64,000 bases of DNA from Icerya purchasi (GCA_039619475.1 CM077115.1:413858557-413922556); one strand, 5' to 3'. Numbered from the stretch's first letter, positions 11,850 through 25,110 are shown. Numbers and translations: made by a program. The notes: generated from the letters alone by a model not told the origin.

Positions 11850-14800
11850 ACATCTCATAGAGGTCACCTCTTGAATTACGTTCTCGATTTCAGAAGGTAA
11901 TAGGAACGTTTCCGAATTACTCTGCGGTAACGCACCTTTATCGATGTAGTCGACCTCACGTTGTCAAAAGATGTTCAGTTTAGTGAGTTGCAGATTCTTC
12001 TTATCAGCGAACTCTTACGTTAAGCGAAGTCTCCGATGGTACTTTTTGAAGTATTCATCTTTTTAATTTCTCCCGCAGTTGCCCCTCCACACTCTACCAT
12101 AACTACCCGTAAACTGCACGATAACACCCAGATGCTCAATTTTTCTTTTCTCTCTATTCCATGTGAAAAAGAGACATTAATTGTAATTTCACATTTGTTT
12201 ACCCCGTTTATGAGGTGTTCTTTAGTGTACGTTCCACTCTACCGCGGTAGTTATATTCGATCATTCAGAGCCGCTTTTAATATAGCGACATATAGTCTGT
12301 TTTATAATAGTTTATAACATGTGAACGTCTTAGCGTTGCAAATGGCCCTGGCTGCCGAACGACTTTAAATAAATATGTTAAGAAAAAAATAATAATATTT
12401 ATATACTAATTTAGAAAAAAAAATTGCATTTAAATTTTAAGGTTATTTACATGTACGCAATTGAAAATCCATTTTTTCATATAACTAGCGCGCCTAGTGT
12501 GAAAATTAATTCCGCAGTGGCTGACATTTCTGACATATCTGTTCATTGTCAAATACCTTTACGCGTTTCCAGCCAGCTCAAACTCTTCGTATAATAAAAC
12601 GATTGGATAGAGTAGAATTTTGTCTTTTTCTTTGATTTCAATATACATATGTCCTTGTTTTATACAAAAAAATAAGATATTTCTTTTAATTATCTAATAA
12701 TTTGACCGAGACTAATAAATGTTTACTTCGTATTTTCTTAAAATCGACGTGGAGTGATAAAGTTTTTCTTCTCCCCCAACCAACTGCATAATAATTTTAA
12801 ATAATTTTCAGAAAATATAGTGTAATATTAAGGAACATGTAAATATAACTTGTTTGATTTTTTTTTTTTTATTTATTTTCATTATTATATTTAAAAAAAA
12901 AAAAAACGAATAAGAAATTTATGTTTACAAGTTCCTTAACATTGAATTTTTCGGAAAAAGAAAAATGTTTGATCAAGTAATAACAATAATGTAGTAAATA
13001 CGAAAAAGAAAAAAATTATAATGCTCAAAAATCGCATCCGTGATGTTTTTACGAATAGCGTAGAAAATGGCACTAGTTTTTTTTTTTTTTGTTTTTTTGA
13101 ACGAAAGTAAATAAAGTAATTAAAACAACTAACGAGACGGTAGGCGTGTAAAATGTCATGACGCAAGAGCGTTTTCTGAACCAAATTTATTACACGGGAA
13201 GCAATAAAAACGAGTGAAAATAAAGAAAAAAATTTCCGAGAAAAATTTACTTAATCTCGAGACATTTAAAATCGCGCGTAGCGACTGTTGCGAGAGTAAA
13301 AAGGGAGAAGATAAATTCGCCTTTATTGTTTTTTCACCTAGTTTGCTCATCGTCTGTAGAATTCTGCATGTTGCACAATTTCGGAATACTCGATAATTCG
13401 AGAAATCCTGAAATCCTAAAGAGAAATAATGTACATCCACATCGTATATGCAATCGCTTACTATTTCAAAAAAATAAATGTTTATCTCTCAGCCAGCTAC
13501 ATAGTTTTTAATATCGGAAGAAGGGCCGGCGATATTAGATACTTCGGTTATGACGATGACAAAATTAAAATTTTACGGATATCTCGATTACATTTTTGAA
13601 GCAGAACTAATTAGCTTTTAAACATTTTTACACATATTGTGCGATAATAGTTATACTAACTATAAAAAGGAAAAAATACTTTAATTTCATATGATATCAT
13701 CTAATTCGGTATCTTTGCAGCACTACAATTTTTAATAAATAATTTCGAGAAATGTTAAAAAATACGTCAAGATTAAAGTTAATCATCACGGTATAAAGTA
13801 AAAAATCATCTGGTAGTAATGTTTGCAATTAACGAAAGCGAAAATATTACAGGCATGAACTTAATATTACACGCGGTAATCAAGCCTAACGAGTAACAGA
13901 AGTTTTCTAGTCTGATCGAAAAGTTCTAAAACGAATGAAACGAGATTACGCAAATGTATAAAGCGTCATTTTTTTTTCTTTCCCGTTTTTTTGTACGTTC
14001 GTCTACGAAGCAATTGTCTACAATTATGCCCCGCAATCCATTCAAGTTGCATAATGTTACGATATTAATTTTCCACGCATATTCATTCTTCAAGCCCCAA
14101 AAAGGAGTGCAGAAAGAATTATTTCGGTTTTTAGTTTTACTTTTTAACTTTAAAGGTTTCCTTTATCGGTATTTCGTTCGAGATGAATAGAAGGCCGCTA
14201 TTCTAAATGATATTAAAACTTTTATCGTAAAATGCTGTATGATTTTGTTTCGTATCAATCGACGTATCGTAATTATTAAACTTATTCAGGGAAAATTTCT
14301 TAAATGATGGAAATTTTTTCGTTTTGTATTACACTTAGAAAAAAAGTAACATCTAAAGAGAAATCCGAATGTATCTGATGAATAACGTAGTTTCACACTA
14401 GCAAGTTCTGCAACATCAAATTTTTGTAATTTTGCCGAATTCCTAAACAGGGTCCAATAATTTCGATTACTGTACCGTTTTAGTCTTAACGATTCGGCCT
14501 CGCACTCTGTTTCGAAGTAAATTTAGTTCAGTGTTAGCAAGTTTCTAATTCCCCCCCCCCCCCCCTTAAATTTAATATTATATTTAAGGCGTAAAATAGT
14601 CATCAAATCAAAAAATACCCGCGAAATAAGTAATTAATTTGCTTACACATTTTATTTGTTTACATATCGCTTAAAAAATGATGATTATCCCCCTTATAAA
14701 GAGTCGAAATAATAATTATCACGTATAATAGCATGCTACTTTAATAAAAATATCTAAAAAAAATTAATCGTTCTCGGCAATTACAGATTTTTTGCTTTTT

Positions 14801-15169
14801 GAAAAATATTTTTATGATAAACTTCTTATATTATTCGCCAAAACAAAAATGAAAAACGAATTCATTTTGATAATTGTAAAAACGTAACTAGAAGCACATT
14901 TGAAAAAAGGTCTAAATCAATCCGGATTCGAAATTTCATTTAAAAGTTTAACTCGCCGGTCTTAAAAAGTTATTTACTTAAAACGTACGTAAAGCAAGAA
15001 AATTAGTTCGTAACAGATAAATGTTGATTGCGCACGAAATGAAAACACGCAGTAGGAGAGACCATTAACACCAGACCACCAACTGAGAAATCGCTAATTG
15101 TACAGAATGTTGGAAAAAAATATGTTTGTGAGATTTTTCGTTGAATGTGTCGAAATAATGTTTGCAAAA
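11850..15169. other. Gene-free AT-rich stretch
   Basis: No coding region or RNA gene is supported. Poly(A)/poly(T) runs occur near 12,860-12,905 and 13,078-13,090, and a C run at 14,551-14,565. Short overlapping frames around 13,150-13,510 occur on both strands with no recognisable protein content. Confidence 0.55.
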
Positions 15170-15177
15170 GCGTTTAG

Positions 15178-15598
15178 CAAGGCCGTGTCCACAGGGAGCG
15201 GGGGGAGTTAACCCCCCCCCCTCCCATGAGAACTGAAATGGTTATTATAAATACACAAAAATCTGAAAAAAATCAAAAATTTAAAATAAATATTGATGAT
15301 TTTTTAGGGTGTTCTTACTTACCTTTAAAAGAAAAAAGAAAAAATATGTTGCATATTTTTAGGTAATTCATTAATATCTTAAGGAAAAACTTTTTATTAC
15401 GAGTTTAATTAATAACATATGTGTAATTTTTATTAATGTTCATATACGGGGTAATTCATTTATGTAAATTATTAATACAAATAAATCAAAATGATGGAAA
15501 TTATTAATAGTACGAATATTAGTGAAAAATGTATTGTTATTTATAAAATAAATATGTGAAGAAAATCCCCCCCTTCCAAAATCTTGAGCACGGGCCTG
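15178..15598. mobile_element. hAT-like MITE with 8-bp target duplication
   Basis: The ends are imperfect inverted copies: the left begins CAAGGCCGTG and the right ends CACGGGCCTG. G/C-rich subterminal blocks follow inside (GGGGGGAGTT on the left, CCCCCCCTTCC on the right). The flanks are GCGTTTAG at 15170-15177 and GGGTTTAG at 15599-15606, an 8-bp direct repeat with one mismatch, as expected for hAT insertions. The 421-bp AT-rich interior has no transposase frame, so the element is non-autonomous. Confidence 0.72.
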
Positions 15599-15606
15599 GG
15601 GTTTAG

Positions 15607-16319
15607 TACAATTTTAAAGGGTGTAACCGTCATGAAATGTAAACTGCTATTCCATCTTTAAACGGGAAAAAACCAAAGAAGTTAAATAATAATAATTTTA
15701 CCGCTTATTGCGCAACGGTATTAAGTGTTTTAAAAATGATCGTCTTATTTTTTAAAGTAAAAATAAAATTATTATTGATACTAACGATAAAATAGAATTA
15801 ATAATAAAATTTTACTGAAAAATAAATTGATGATCAGATTTTATCTTCTAATAACGTTCGTTCACGCAAAAGAATTCATCTAATAGATACGAAATCAGTT
15901 ATAACGACATCGGCTATATATATATATATAGCGATTACAAGGTGAAATGATACTGATACCGATAGAAATTAACATCTATCGATTACAATAATTACAACAA
16001 CAAATATTAAGTATAACCAAAATTTGGATAAACAGATAAAACTCTAATTCAAGTTTGTACCGGACGATACAAAATTTAACTTTGACGAAATTTCAGATAA
16101 ATTTTAAAAAAAGTCAAAATTCGCGCAGAATGAAATAAATACAATTATTTGTTCCATTTATGTTGCTAATTAACGTGGTGTTAATTCCTGCAAACTTTAA
16201 GGAAATCGACGGAAACCTCTAATACAGCTGTCATTACAAAGAATATTGGAAAATAGTGTTATACTAACTCATGTCGTTGTAATAAAAACTCAAAAATAAG
16301 AGTTAGATGTAGTGGAATA
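15607..16319. other. Gene-free AT-rich stretch
   Basis: No gene seen. It contains a short (TA)n tract at about 15,915-15,930 and otherwise unremarkable AT-rich DNA up to the LINE remnant that follows. Confidence 0.55.
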
Positions 16320-17120
16320 GGTTAGTGAACTTGGGGAAACGTAGGAGCCGTTCAATTCTGTCGTGGCGATCAGACAGGATTTCGGAATGGTTGGACGACT
16401 GGAGAATTTATGCTCGGTATGAATTATAGGCGGGATAGCTGACAAGTAAATGTTAGATTGTGACAGGAGATTTGAAATTGGAACGCAATAGAATAGGTTA
16501 TCTGGACAGGAGGTGGCTATGAGTGATTTTGGAGTGACCTAAGTCTTGTGACGACGATTTCATTCCTTCGATTGGTGAATAATGAGGCTTTCCATGGTCG
16601 AATAGTATCTCGAATTGAGCGCAGCTTGTTCGTATTTGGGATGATGGTCCACTGCTTTTGCCATGTTTGAAGTGATTTTCGTACTATATGAGCTTTCAGA
16701 TCTATTGACGGAATTACAATGTTCGGTACCGGAAAGAACAATGAACCCCTTCTCTTGCCGCAGTATCCGCGAATGAATTCCCCTGGATCCCAACGTGTGA
16801 TGAGATCCACGCGAACAAAACATGGGTGCTTGTACTACAAAGAGTGCGAATAATTTCCTCGGGGCTATTGGGTGTTGGTGAAGAGAGTTGTATTTTTGAA
16901 TTGATGTGATCACGTTTAATGAGTGTCTGTATGTATGATGTGTGAGAAGTGAGGATCGGAAATTATTACATTTTCTATCGCAAGTTTTATAACAAATAGT
17001 TGCGCCGAAAGAATAGAGTAAATAGTGCCGAAAGAGAGTAACGAAGAATAGCTTTTTTTGTCAGATGCTATTCCACAACCTGTTGCTCGAGTTCTTTTGG
17101 AGCCGTCAGTAAAAACTATT
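16320..17120 (-). pseudogene. I-type LINE remnant: RNase H domain and ORF2 tail
   Basis: Read on the minus strand, the remnant starts with IVFTDGSKRTRATGCGIAS at about 17,117-17,060, the first RNase H strand with its catalytic Asp. A frameshifted middle (IQKYNSLHQHPIA) follows, then WISSHVGIQGN and ADTAAREG at about 16,808-16,750, the hallmark end of LINE RNase H with the last catalytic Asp. Further on, NEIVVTRLRSLQNHS matches the conserved R-x-E-x-x-x-x-R-LR stretch after RNase H in I-superfamily ORF2. Several frameshifts separate the blocks, so it is dead. The RT domain is absent. Confidence 0.8.
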
Positions 17121-17284
17121 TTGCAACTGTCATATTTAAAACGTTTCTCTTTATGCTTTAGAATTTATTAAAAAATATCTACGCAGCTGTGATTATAAAT
17201 AAACGACTGTCGTTTAATCAATGAAAACAGAGTTATTCTCTTAAAATATTTTACGACGGTCGTCGTCGTCCGTGAGAATAAATA

Positions 17285-17392
17285 TTAAACTTTAAAAAGA
17301 CTCGATATCGGATATAACGAAAAACCGGTTGTTATAACGACCAAATTGTCCGTCCTCTTCAAAGTCGTTATAACCGATTTCCACCGTTGATA
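17285..17392 (-). mobile_element. Pogo/Tigger-like terminal fragment
   Basis: On the minus strand the piece begins AACGGTGGAAATCGGTTATA and contains the inverted pair CGGTTATAACGAC and GTCGTTATAACAACCG about 20 bp apart. Ends of the form CAGTGGAAA...TATAACGA are typical of pogo/Tigger-type Tc1/mariner relatives; that is recall, not a search. No matching opposite end was found nearby, so it may be a solo or truncated end. Moderate to low confidence. Confidence 0.4.
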
Positions 17393-19390
17393 GAGGAATT
17401 CCTGCTGATACCTTAAAAGCAATCGTTAATTGAAGTTTCTAAAAATAGTGTGCCTTGTAAGTATTTAATGAAGGATAATGCACAAACTTCTTAAAATGAT
17501 TTCTCGGAAACTAATGAAAATCGTAAGCGCAAGTGTTAACTTTTTTTTTTTTTCTTTTTTATAAGAGAACGTGTCAGTAGCAGAAGTCTTCGTGAAGACG
17601 AAAGAAGCTAACAGAGAAATAACCGCAAAAGGAAGAAGAGAAAGTATATAATTAGCATTAAACGGAGTCGAAAATAAAAACTCAGAAGGTCAATCGCTGT
17701 TGAAACTTATTTGAATGGAAAATTATTTTTGAATTTTACGTAACGTCAAAAATAAACATGAACATAAAAGACCTCAACTTCTTAAGACTAGTGAACAAAA
17801 CTTTTTAATGAAATCCGGAATCCGGAATCCGGACTGAATTTGCTTTTTTTCGAGTGTGTTCCTAATTTATTTTTTCGTTGCTTTTACATTTATTAAAGTT
17901 AATTCGTTTTTCATTGCTTTTGCTTTTTTTTTTTTTTGCCAATATAAGAAATTTATTAGAAAGATATTTTTTAAAAGGAAAAAAATTTGTCGCAGTGAAA
18001 AATTATTGCCAAGATCGATTAATTTTTTTCAGAAATTTTTATGGAAATAGGATAAACGTACAATTATTTATTTCGATTCTACATAAGAGGAAATTATCAT
18101 TTTTTAAACGATATGTGAACAAAATAAAATTGAATGTTTCTTGTTCCGTAAGATTATTATTATTCTACGCCTTAAATATGCGGTATTAATTAAAGGAAAA
18201 GAAAAAATTGTCAACTCACTGAAACCATACTTGGAAAAAGGTACGTTTCGTAAGTGGAACGAAATGATACCGGCCGAAACGATAGAGACCCTCTTTTAAT
18301 TTATTCAGTGTCCTCCATTAGTGTAGCTAATTAATTCAACGGAACGCTAATTTCAAAACAAACTGATCTCTATAAAATGCATGTATGTGCGTATAGAAAA
18401 AGTTCTGTGGCCTCAACCTAAACGGAATGATTAAAGTATGGTCACTAGCAGCTAGAGTGATTTTTAAAGCGACATTCTGAAACGATTTTTCATCTTATTG
18501 AAAATATCGATACAAGAGAAGCGCAACCCTAATTAATGCTTTGTAAATCACTAAAGGCGTGTTTTTTAAAGATTTCTTCACGTTAGTGTCTCTATTCGAG
18601 GATTTTAAACTATTGCTACTTCGTAAATATTTATATTTCACGTGTTTCAATTCGCTAGAATTACTAAATAGTAAATTTAAACGGCGTTCGCCGTAAAAAA
18701 AAGAAATTAAAAGAAAAAAAAAACCTTATTAACCGGGAAACTATAATGTGATCGGCGCTTAAACATTACAATTTGGATTTCAGATTAATTGTTAAAGCAC
18801 AAATATATAAGGGAGATCATCACGAATGTAAACTTGGATATTTTTCTTAAATAAGTTGCGGACCCAACCGCTTATCTATTAGCGTTCGGAATATTTCTAT
18901 TAACGTCTACTTAAAAGAACCTATGCACCTTATTTATAAACGCTGGATCCACATTTAATATATTTTATCGAACATTATTAACTCATTCGTTGTTTACGTC
19001 GAATTTATAAATAAGATGTGTAAAGAAAAGAAATAGAATATTTACCCGCCGCCCCCTCCAAGTGGCTAAAGACAGAAAAATATACATCCCTCCTTCACGG
19101 TGATTATGATCGCGCTTCCGGTGGAAACAATGTTGTTTCTAACGTCGACAACTGAGCGAATAACTTTTAAATATTTTGTCGGTTTATTAGTAGATATTTA
19201 GTTCGTAGCCTATGCGCATTTTATGTCGCAAAATACGAGTAAACTGATTAAAATGTTCTATCGATCGGAAAATGTTTCAAAACGTATCATTTTGTCCTTG
19301 GTATTAAGTTTTCAATTTTTTTTATTTAGTTTTTAATGGATTTGTCGGCGAATACATTAGCTCGAGAAATGGGAAAAAGGTGAAAATAAA
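17393..19390. other. Gene-free AT-rich stretch
   Basis: No gene is supported. A small direct repeat of AATCCGG lies at about 17,816-17,835. The frames at 17856-18189 are Phe/Lys-rich low-complexity readings of T and A runs and overlap each other in two phases, so I do not consider them coding. Confidence 0.55.
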
Positions 19391-20260
19391 TTTAGATTTT
19401 TAAACATTTAAGGACAAAAATAATTCGAACGCAGGAATAAACAGAGGGAACTGAGGGAATACAAACAGCGCTGATAAAGCGAGTATATCTAATAGAGAAG
19501 AATAGAAGGACAGTTGTTCAGCAGAAAATGTCGGACATTTAAGTAAACATGATATTAGAATCACAAAATAATGTAAATAAAATGGGAGGGGGGACAAAAT
19601 GGAATAGATGCAGGTGAAAACTGAAAAAAGATGATGCAGGACGGAGACTAGGGTTAAAGCGAAGATGGCAAATAGGCGAGATTGCAGAACGTTTAAGAGA
19701 AGGCAAGTATCTGGAAAGGTATGGAGGGGATGGCTGAATAGAGAAAAGTAAAAGAGGCAGGATTAGAAAATGAAGAAGAATGAGAATTCAGCCGTAGTCT
19801 CGAATGAGCCAATTAGGAAAAAAAGGAGTAATGCTATGGGCTGAAAATGTGCCCAAAAAACTGCCTCTGGAAATGGAAGGCAGCCCTTAATAAATTTATT
19901 ACGCTCAATATGTAAATCGGGTATTAGGTATCGCAACAGATAATGATCCCGATCGAATGGAGAAGGAAAGGATCATGAATGAGTGTCTGAGAAGTATTAC
20001 ATAATCGAAAGAGGGAGCAGGCAGGTTAGATAGCCTGTAAAACGTTTCTTTTAGAATCCAAAATTGTGTGCGCTTTTTTATAGGTAATGAAAAAAGAAAG
20101 AGAGCGTAGAATATCACTCATAGAAAATTGAGTGAAAGAAGGGAAACTTAAAAGATACAGAATCTAATTGAAAGCAAGACGGAAAAAGGCAGAACTAACT
20201 CCGCTGGGCCCTTTGGAACTGTCAGTATAGATGGTGGTTTGTGTGTGTGTGCGTGTAGGA
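19391..20260 (-). pseudogene. I-type LINE remnant: RNase H region to ORF2 C-terminus
   Basis: Minus-strand reading begins near 20,240 with a TDSSKGP-like RNase H start, then HTILDSK (second catalytic region), LPAPSFDYVILLRHSF and SIRSGSLSVAI. After several stops it ends FSAEQLSFYSSLLDI and FELFLSLNV with a stop at about 19,400. The first part follows the usual order of a LINE RNase H. The C-terminal block corresponds to the FxAERSSLYS stretch of the other tails. A plus-strand copy of the same segment lies at 45.0-45.7 kb. Many in-frame stops show it is inactive. Confidence 0.7.
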
Positions 20261-21358
20261 AATTAAGATCTTAAACATTGGAGAATTCAACTTTGGCGAC
20301 ACGTTGAAGAACAGATTTAGAACAGATCGATTAATAAAAGACATTTATTAGGATGAAACCGAAAAAACTGAAAGATAAATAAGGAAATTTATCATGACTA
20401 TAAATAAAAAATAAAAATTGAAGAAGGCAAACAGAAATCAAGGATAAAATTGAAGTTTTATTGGGGGAAAATCGCCATTTATAAAGGATAGAAGAGTAAG
20501 AAGAAAAAATTGAAGAAAAATAATTCGGCAGGCGCCTAATATCTACGAATAAAAAGAGGTGGAAATATGGGATTCAGCAAGCATAGCTGGGGGAACTGGG
20601 GTAGATTTCAGGGCACCAAGGCACAGAAGAAGACAGGTATTTTGAATGCGATCTAATTCGGAAAGAAGAGACCTGGAAGAGAATTGCCATAAATAAAGTT
20701 TTCAAATGTTCACAAAATTCACAAACGTAATAATCGAAAAAGTTGTAAATTATAGAAGATGGATTTATTTACATAATTCTAAAGATAAAATGTGCAGTAA
20801 ATTAGAATTTCTTAATATAGAATCATTTAACAAATTGTTTAAGTATAAACATAGTCTCATTTAGGCACAAATATAATAAATTTAAAATGCAAAAACGATA
20901 TAATATACTAAAATAAAAACGTGTGTCGGGCACAGATGATCAATTAAAAATTAATAATACAAATAAAGTCAGATCGGCGTTTTTAGATTCTGATCACACA
21001 CCTTTTTAGTTTTATTCTTGTTATTATATTCATGATCTGCGCAGGTCCATGGAAATACAGAAGCGCAGCAGTTGTGCTGAAAAGTGCACTAGTAAAACGT
21101 AGTCTTAAGCGTTTAAAGCCATCATGTGATTTATTAAGAACTTAAATAATTTGATAGAGCGTACCAGTGGAATACGTCTCTTCAACGAGTAATTTGTTTA
21201 AAAGAAATCAATTATCCTTATTACTTATTTAATTATTAAGATTGTAATATAATTTAATTTAAAAAAAAAAAAACTTGTTATTAATTTTTAGCTGATGATC
21301 AGCTATGCCCAAAAATGTTTGTAATTTTTGTATTTATATATTTAATATGTGTATATGT
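20261..21358. other. Gene-free AT-rich stretch
   Basis: No gene is supported. The purine-rich plus strand from about 20,280 to 20,700 could be further decayed LINE sequence continuing from the remnant to the left, but I could not assign any domain. Confidence 0.5.
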
Positions 21359-21470
21359 AAAGAAACTGGCCCCCTACTCTCATTAGTGCCGTTGGGCTTT
21401 GTACATTGTGATCCGTAACTTCACAATCCATGATACCTTATCAAGGGTATGGGACTTACTTTACTTTACT
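21359..21470 (+). mobile_element. SINE 3' fragment
   Basis: Only the last ~110 bp of the tRNA-derived SINE are present. It starts at AGAAACTGGCCCCCTACTCT, continues through CATTAGTGCCGTTGGGCTT and CAATCCATGATACCTTATCA, and ends TTACTTTACTTTACTC before TA-rich sequence. The CCATGATACC variant matches the 11.24-kb copy. Truncation at the 5' side is usual for reverse-transcribed insertions. Confidence 0.8.
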
Positions 21471-21819
21471 CATATATACAATATACGGTCTATATATATT
21501 TTCAAAAATTTGTTTCATATATTTATATTTTTAACGAAATTACTGTAATTTCTTTATCTAAAACTCTTCATGAGTTTCCAGATCCTACACTTTTCGAAAA
21601 GCCTTGGTCGGTTAAACGAACATACGACAGAATAAGAAATAGATTTTTAAGCAGTATCATGTTTTAATTCGAAAACAGAAAATTTTACTTGGCGAATAAA
21701 ATTTATTTTCTCAAAAACGCATTACCGATTTCACGTTTCAATAACGCCCATTCGCTAATGACACACAGATTTTTTAAATGAAAGAAAAAATCTTCATACT
21801 TTACACGTTTTGCTTTGAC

Positions 21820-21955
21820 GAAGAGAATTTTTTTTTTACAAGAGAATTTTTTTTTTACAAGAGAATTTTTTTTTTACAAGAGAATTTTATTTTTACAAGA
21901 GAATTTTATTTTTACAAGAGAATTTTTTTTATAAGGGAATTTTTTTTTATAATAA
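21820..21955. repeat. 19-bp tandem repeat (ACAAGAGAA + T-rich)
   Basis: About seven units of roughly 19 bp, each ACAAGAGAA followed by a T-rich run, lie head to tail. The last units degenerate to ATAAGGGAATTTTTTTT. The 68-codon frame reading through it (repeated Phe-rich FTREF-type units) is a consequence of the repeat and not evidence for a protein. Confidence 0.85.
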
Positions 21956-24050
21956 AATTTAAAAATTGTATTTTCGTACTTTAGTAATTTCTTTTTTTTT
22001 GTTCATTTTAAACATATTAAAATGCAATTTTAACTAATTGAAATTTATATAAGACGTCCTTTCAAAAACGCGTAGGCGTTGACTACAGAAAGCAGCGTTT
22101 TTCAAATGCCCCCCGTGAGAGGACAAAAATATGTTATTTCATTAATTCAGACACTTTTCCCATATTATTTTATTCAAATTCCGTATGTTCTCTTATAACA
22201 CAGACATTTTACATGCTCGCGTTAAGGTTCACTGCAAAAAAAAATTCAAAACGGAAAATTATATTTTACAAATATTTAAAATTTTCGTTGAAGGTATTTA
22301 AATTTTCCCACAATTTTTCGGCCAAAAAAAAAAAAAATATATATACATATATATATGTACATATGTATATATAAAAACCCCAAAAAAATGTCGTTGCAAA
22401 ACTTTTTATACTTTTTACTTGAAATCGAACAGTACAAACGAATTTTTTCCCAAATTTTTTAAAAGGATCTTTGGCTTTGTCAAACATACGAAATAATATA
22501 TACGTACATAATAGTACTACTGTAGCCGGTTATTTTTAAATATTCATTGTAGTTGGATGAAAAAAATTAAGTTTTTAAACCATCGCTGAAAAGTTCGACA
22601 AACGCTAATGATTGACGAAGCGTCGAATAAAAGTTTTATAAAAGAAGAAATTAAAGTTTCTTCCTCACGACGGCATACGAAATTACTTACGATTTCAGTA
22701 TTGTGCAAAAGTTTTTCCTTTCGATAAAACTTTTCTATGGCTGGATTTTCTTCCGTTACGCTAGCACGTTCAGTTGTATTTGTTTGCAGCCTACTAAAAT
22801 CGGTTTATTAGTAGTGTCAACCTTCGAAATGTGCACACCGGTTTGAATACTTCACTTCTAGAACTATTCCACGTTTTTTTTTTTTTTTGTTGACATACTT
22901 CCAACTATGTGTATCGTGTTATGGAAAGTAAACATCTTTTTGTTCGATCGATATAAGCAAATCATTCTTACAAGTTATGTCGAAGAATACGCTGTCTAGT
23001 GACCGCTGCGGATTCATTTCGTTCATCGAACATCGATTGTCATTCAGTGTATTCAGTTTCCGTTGCGACAAGTTAGTGCAAAACAGGTTCTGTTTACTAA
23101 AAAGCTGAAAATTTAATCAAGAGCATCCGATCATACTGAAAAGTAACAATTACTTACGATCTATCGTTAAACTTTTTTAGAAAACATACTAAAAAAAAAA
23201 AAAAAAAAACCCAAACATAATGATACAAAACACGAGAAGACGTAAAAATTAAATGAACCGAAAAAGAAGACTGAATACTGCTAATCTAACTTTTAACTTT
23301 TCTAACCGATAGGTGTATCATTAAAGAACTTTTTGGGAGGATGTCGTGAACATTAACCGAGCGAAAATGAAATTTTTGTAAATTCTTTACAGAATCGGGA
23401 TATTCTACGCGAACGAAGCACCAATTCTTTTAGAGCGCGAGAGAAATGGGGGATTTGCAAACATATATATGCTTCTTATTTGTTCGCGCCATATTTTATT
23501 CACATTCCGTGATCGTTTCTTGTCAATAGAAAAAGCTTTATGCTTTTAACCAGCAGTAAAAGGAAATGTTGATCGGGAAAATCTCGAAATGCTTGTTTCA
23601 ATTGACTTCTCACTTCATACTTGTTGTTTCTGAGCAAAACAGATTTGTCAGCCTGTTCACGATATTTAATACGGCAGAACAACCGAATAAACGGAGTAAA
23701 ATTTTTAAATTCAAATGTGCGAAGTAATTAGTAATAAGCAAATCAGTTATTGTGCCGTAGGGAATTTTTGAAAATTTTTGAAGTCTAGGCGCCATCGTCA
23801 ATATCAAAATTTCTAATTGGAATGTTGAAATATAAAATTACTCGCTCCTTTGCGTTTCTTTCAGCCGGAGATGTTTTTTCTCCTTAATTTCTCCCGGATT
23901 AAACACATTTTCGTCACTCATGTTAAATGTCAAAAAGTGTATGGGGGGGGGGGGTCATCGAAAAATTTTTTGATTTCGCAGATAGTAGTAACGTTTTTTT
24001 GTGTGTTATAAAAATTCGGAGATTTTTCCTTTTTTTTTTTCACCGCAGAG
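21956..24050. other. Gene-free AT-rich stretch
   Basis: No coding region supported. It contains a TA/CATATA microsatellite near 22,335-22,372, T runs near 22,877-22,888, an A run near 23,192-23,210 and a G run at 23,943-23,954. Frames on the minus strand at 23.5-23.8 kb are short and overlapping. Confidence 0.55.
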
Positions 24051-25110
24051 TTTTTTTTTTTTTTATTATAATTGAGTAATACAATCTTAACACTAGGTTA
24101 AATAATTATTACCTTTAACAAAAGTTACTTAGCGAGTAAGTAGAACATGAGTGGAACTATAATCCATTGATTGTAGTCCAAAACTATATATGTACATATA
24201 TATTCTTTACATGGCCAAATCCTGTGGTTTAAAGCGTTTAAGCCTCCTGATGTCTAGCTCGGTGTCGAGAAGTTGTATTGCCTCCACGTTGACGTGTTGG
24301 TGTAGCCGCTTCTCGTGAGTTATGGCAAAGTCTTTGATGACTTCGTCGATCATCTTCATGTTGAGGTCTCTATGGATGTCATCGTTCCTTGAGTAGCGAT
24401 AAGCATCAACGACAGCTCGAAGGATGATGTTTTGACGCGCTTGGATCATATACCTATTACTTTCTTTGGCACATCCCCAGATTTGTATGCCATAGGTCCA
24501 GATAGGCTTGATAATTTGTTGATACAAGAGTCGCTTACAGTAGATATCCAAGGTGGATCGTCTACCGATCAGCCAGTATAACTGCCTCATCTTGAGTTTT
24601 ATCTGATCTGCCTTCTTTTTGACATGTGTTCTGTAGGTGAGTCTCGAGTCCAGGTGCATACCTAAGTATTTTGCAGATGAGCTCTGTGGGATCTGGGTAC
24701 CATTGAGACTTACACAATGCTGGCTGTCAATTTGTTTGAGAGCGTATATGACGTGTACTGACTTAAGTTCGTTTAGCTTAATTTTCCAGTCACAGGTCCA
24801 TTTGGTGACTTTATCGAGAGCTTTCTGCAGGTTCACAGTAGCTTCGACCTGTGAGTCACTTACTGCTAATATAGCCGTATCATCGGCAAAAGTAGCTGTG
24901 GTAGTGTCTTTAGTCATAGGATACATCACGTACAGAAGGGGCCCAAGGACACTGCCCTGAGGTACTCCTGCTCTAATATCGTAGAAGTTTGAGTGAGTTT
25001 CTTCATGTGCTACTCTAAATTTTCTGTTGGCAAGGTATGACTCAAGTAGCCGACAGTAGTTACCAGGAAGGAATCTCTTTAGCTTGAAGATTGAAGGACT
25101 AAACTGTGTT
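24051..25110 (-). mobile_element. 5'-truncated Jockey-clade LINE with poly(A) tail
   Basis: The insertion reads right to left. An open ORF2 end (RT fingers/palm to C-terminus) is followed by its stop at 24,207-24,209, about 140 bp of 3'UTR, and a 14-nt poly(A) tail seen as T's at 24,051-24,064. LINE similarity stops at about 25,090-25,110, inside the RT domain, so some two thirds of the element is missing. That is the usual result of incomplete target-primed reverse transcription. I could not identify a target-site duplication. The long open frame makes this the best-preserved LINE in the window. Confidence 0.85.

Noticed and set aside
21778..21984. 68-codon frame with repeated Phe-rich units
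   Set aside because: Simply the translation of the 19-bp T-rich tandem repeat.
24637..24960. 107-codon plus-strand frame
   Set aside because: Antisense shadow of the Jockey reverse transcriptase frame.
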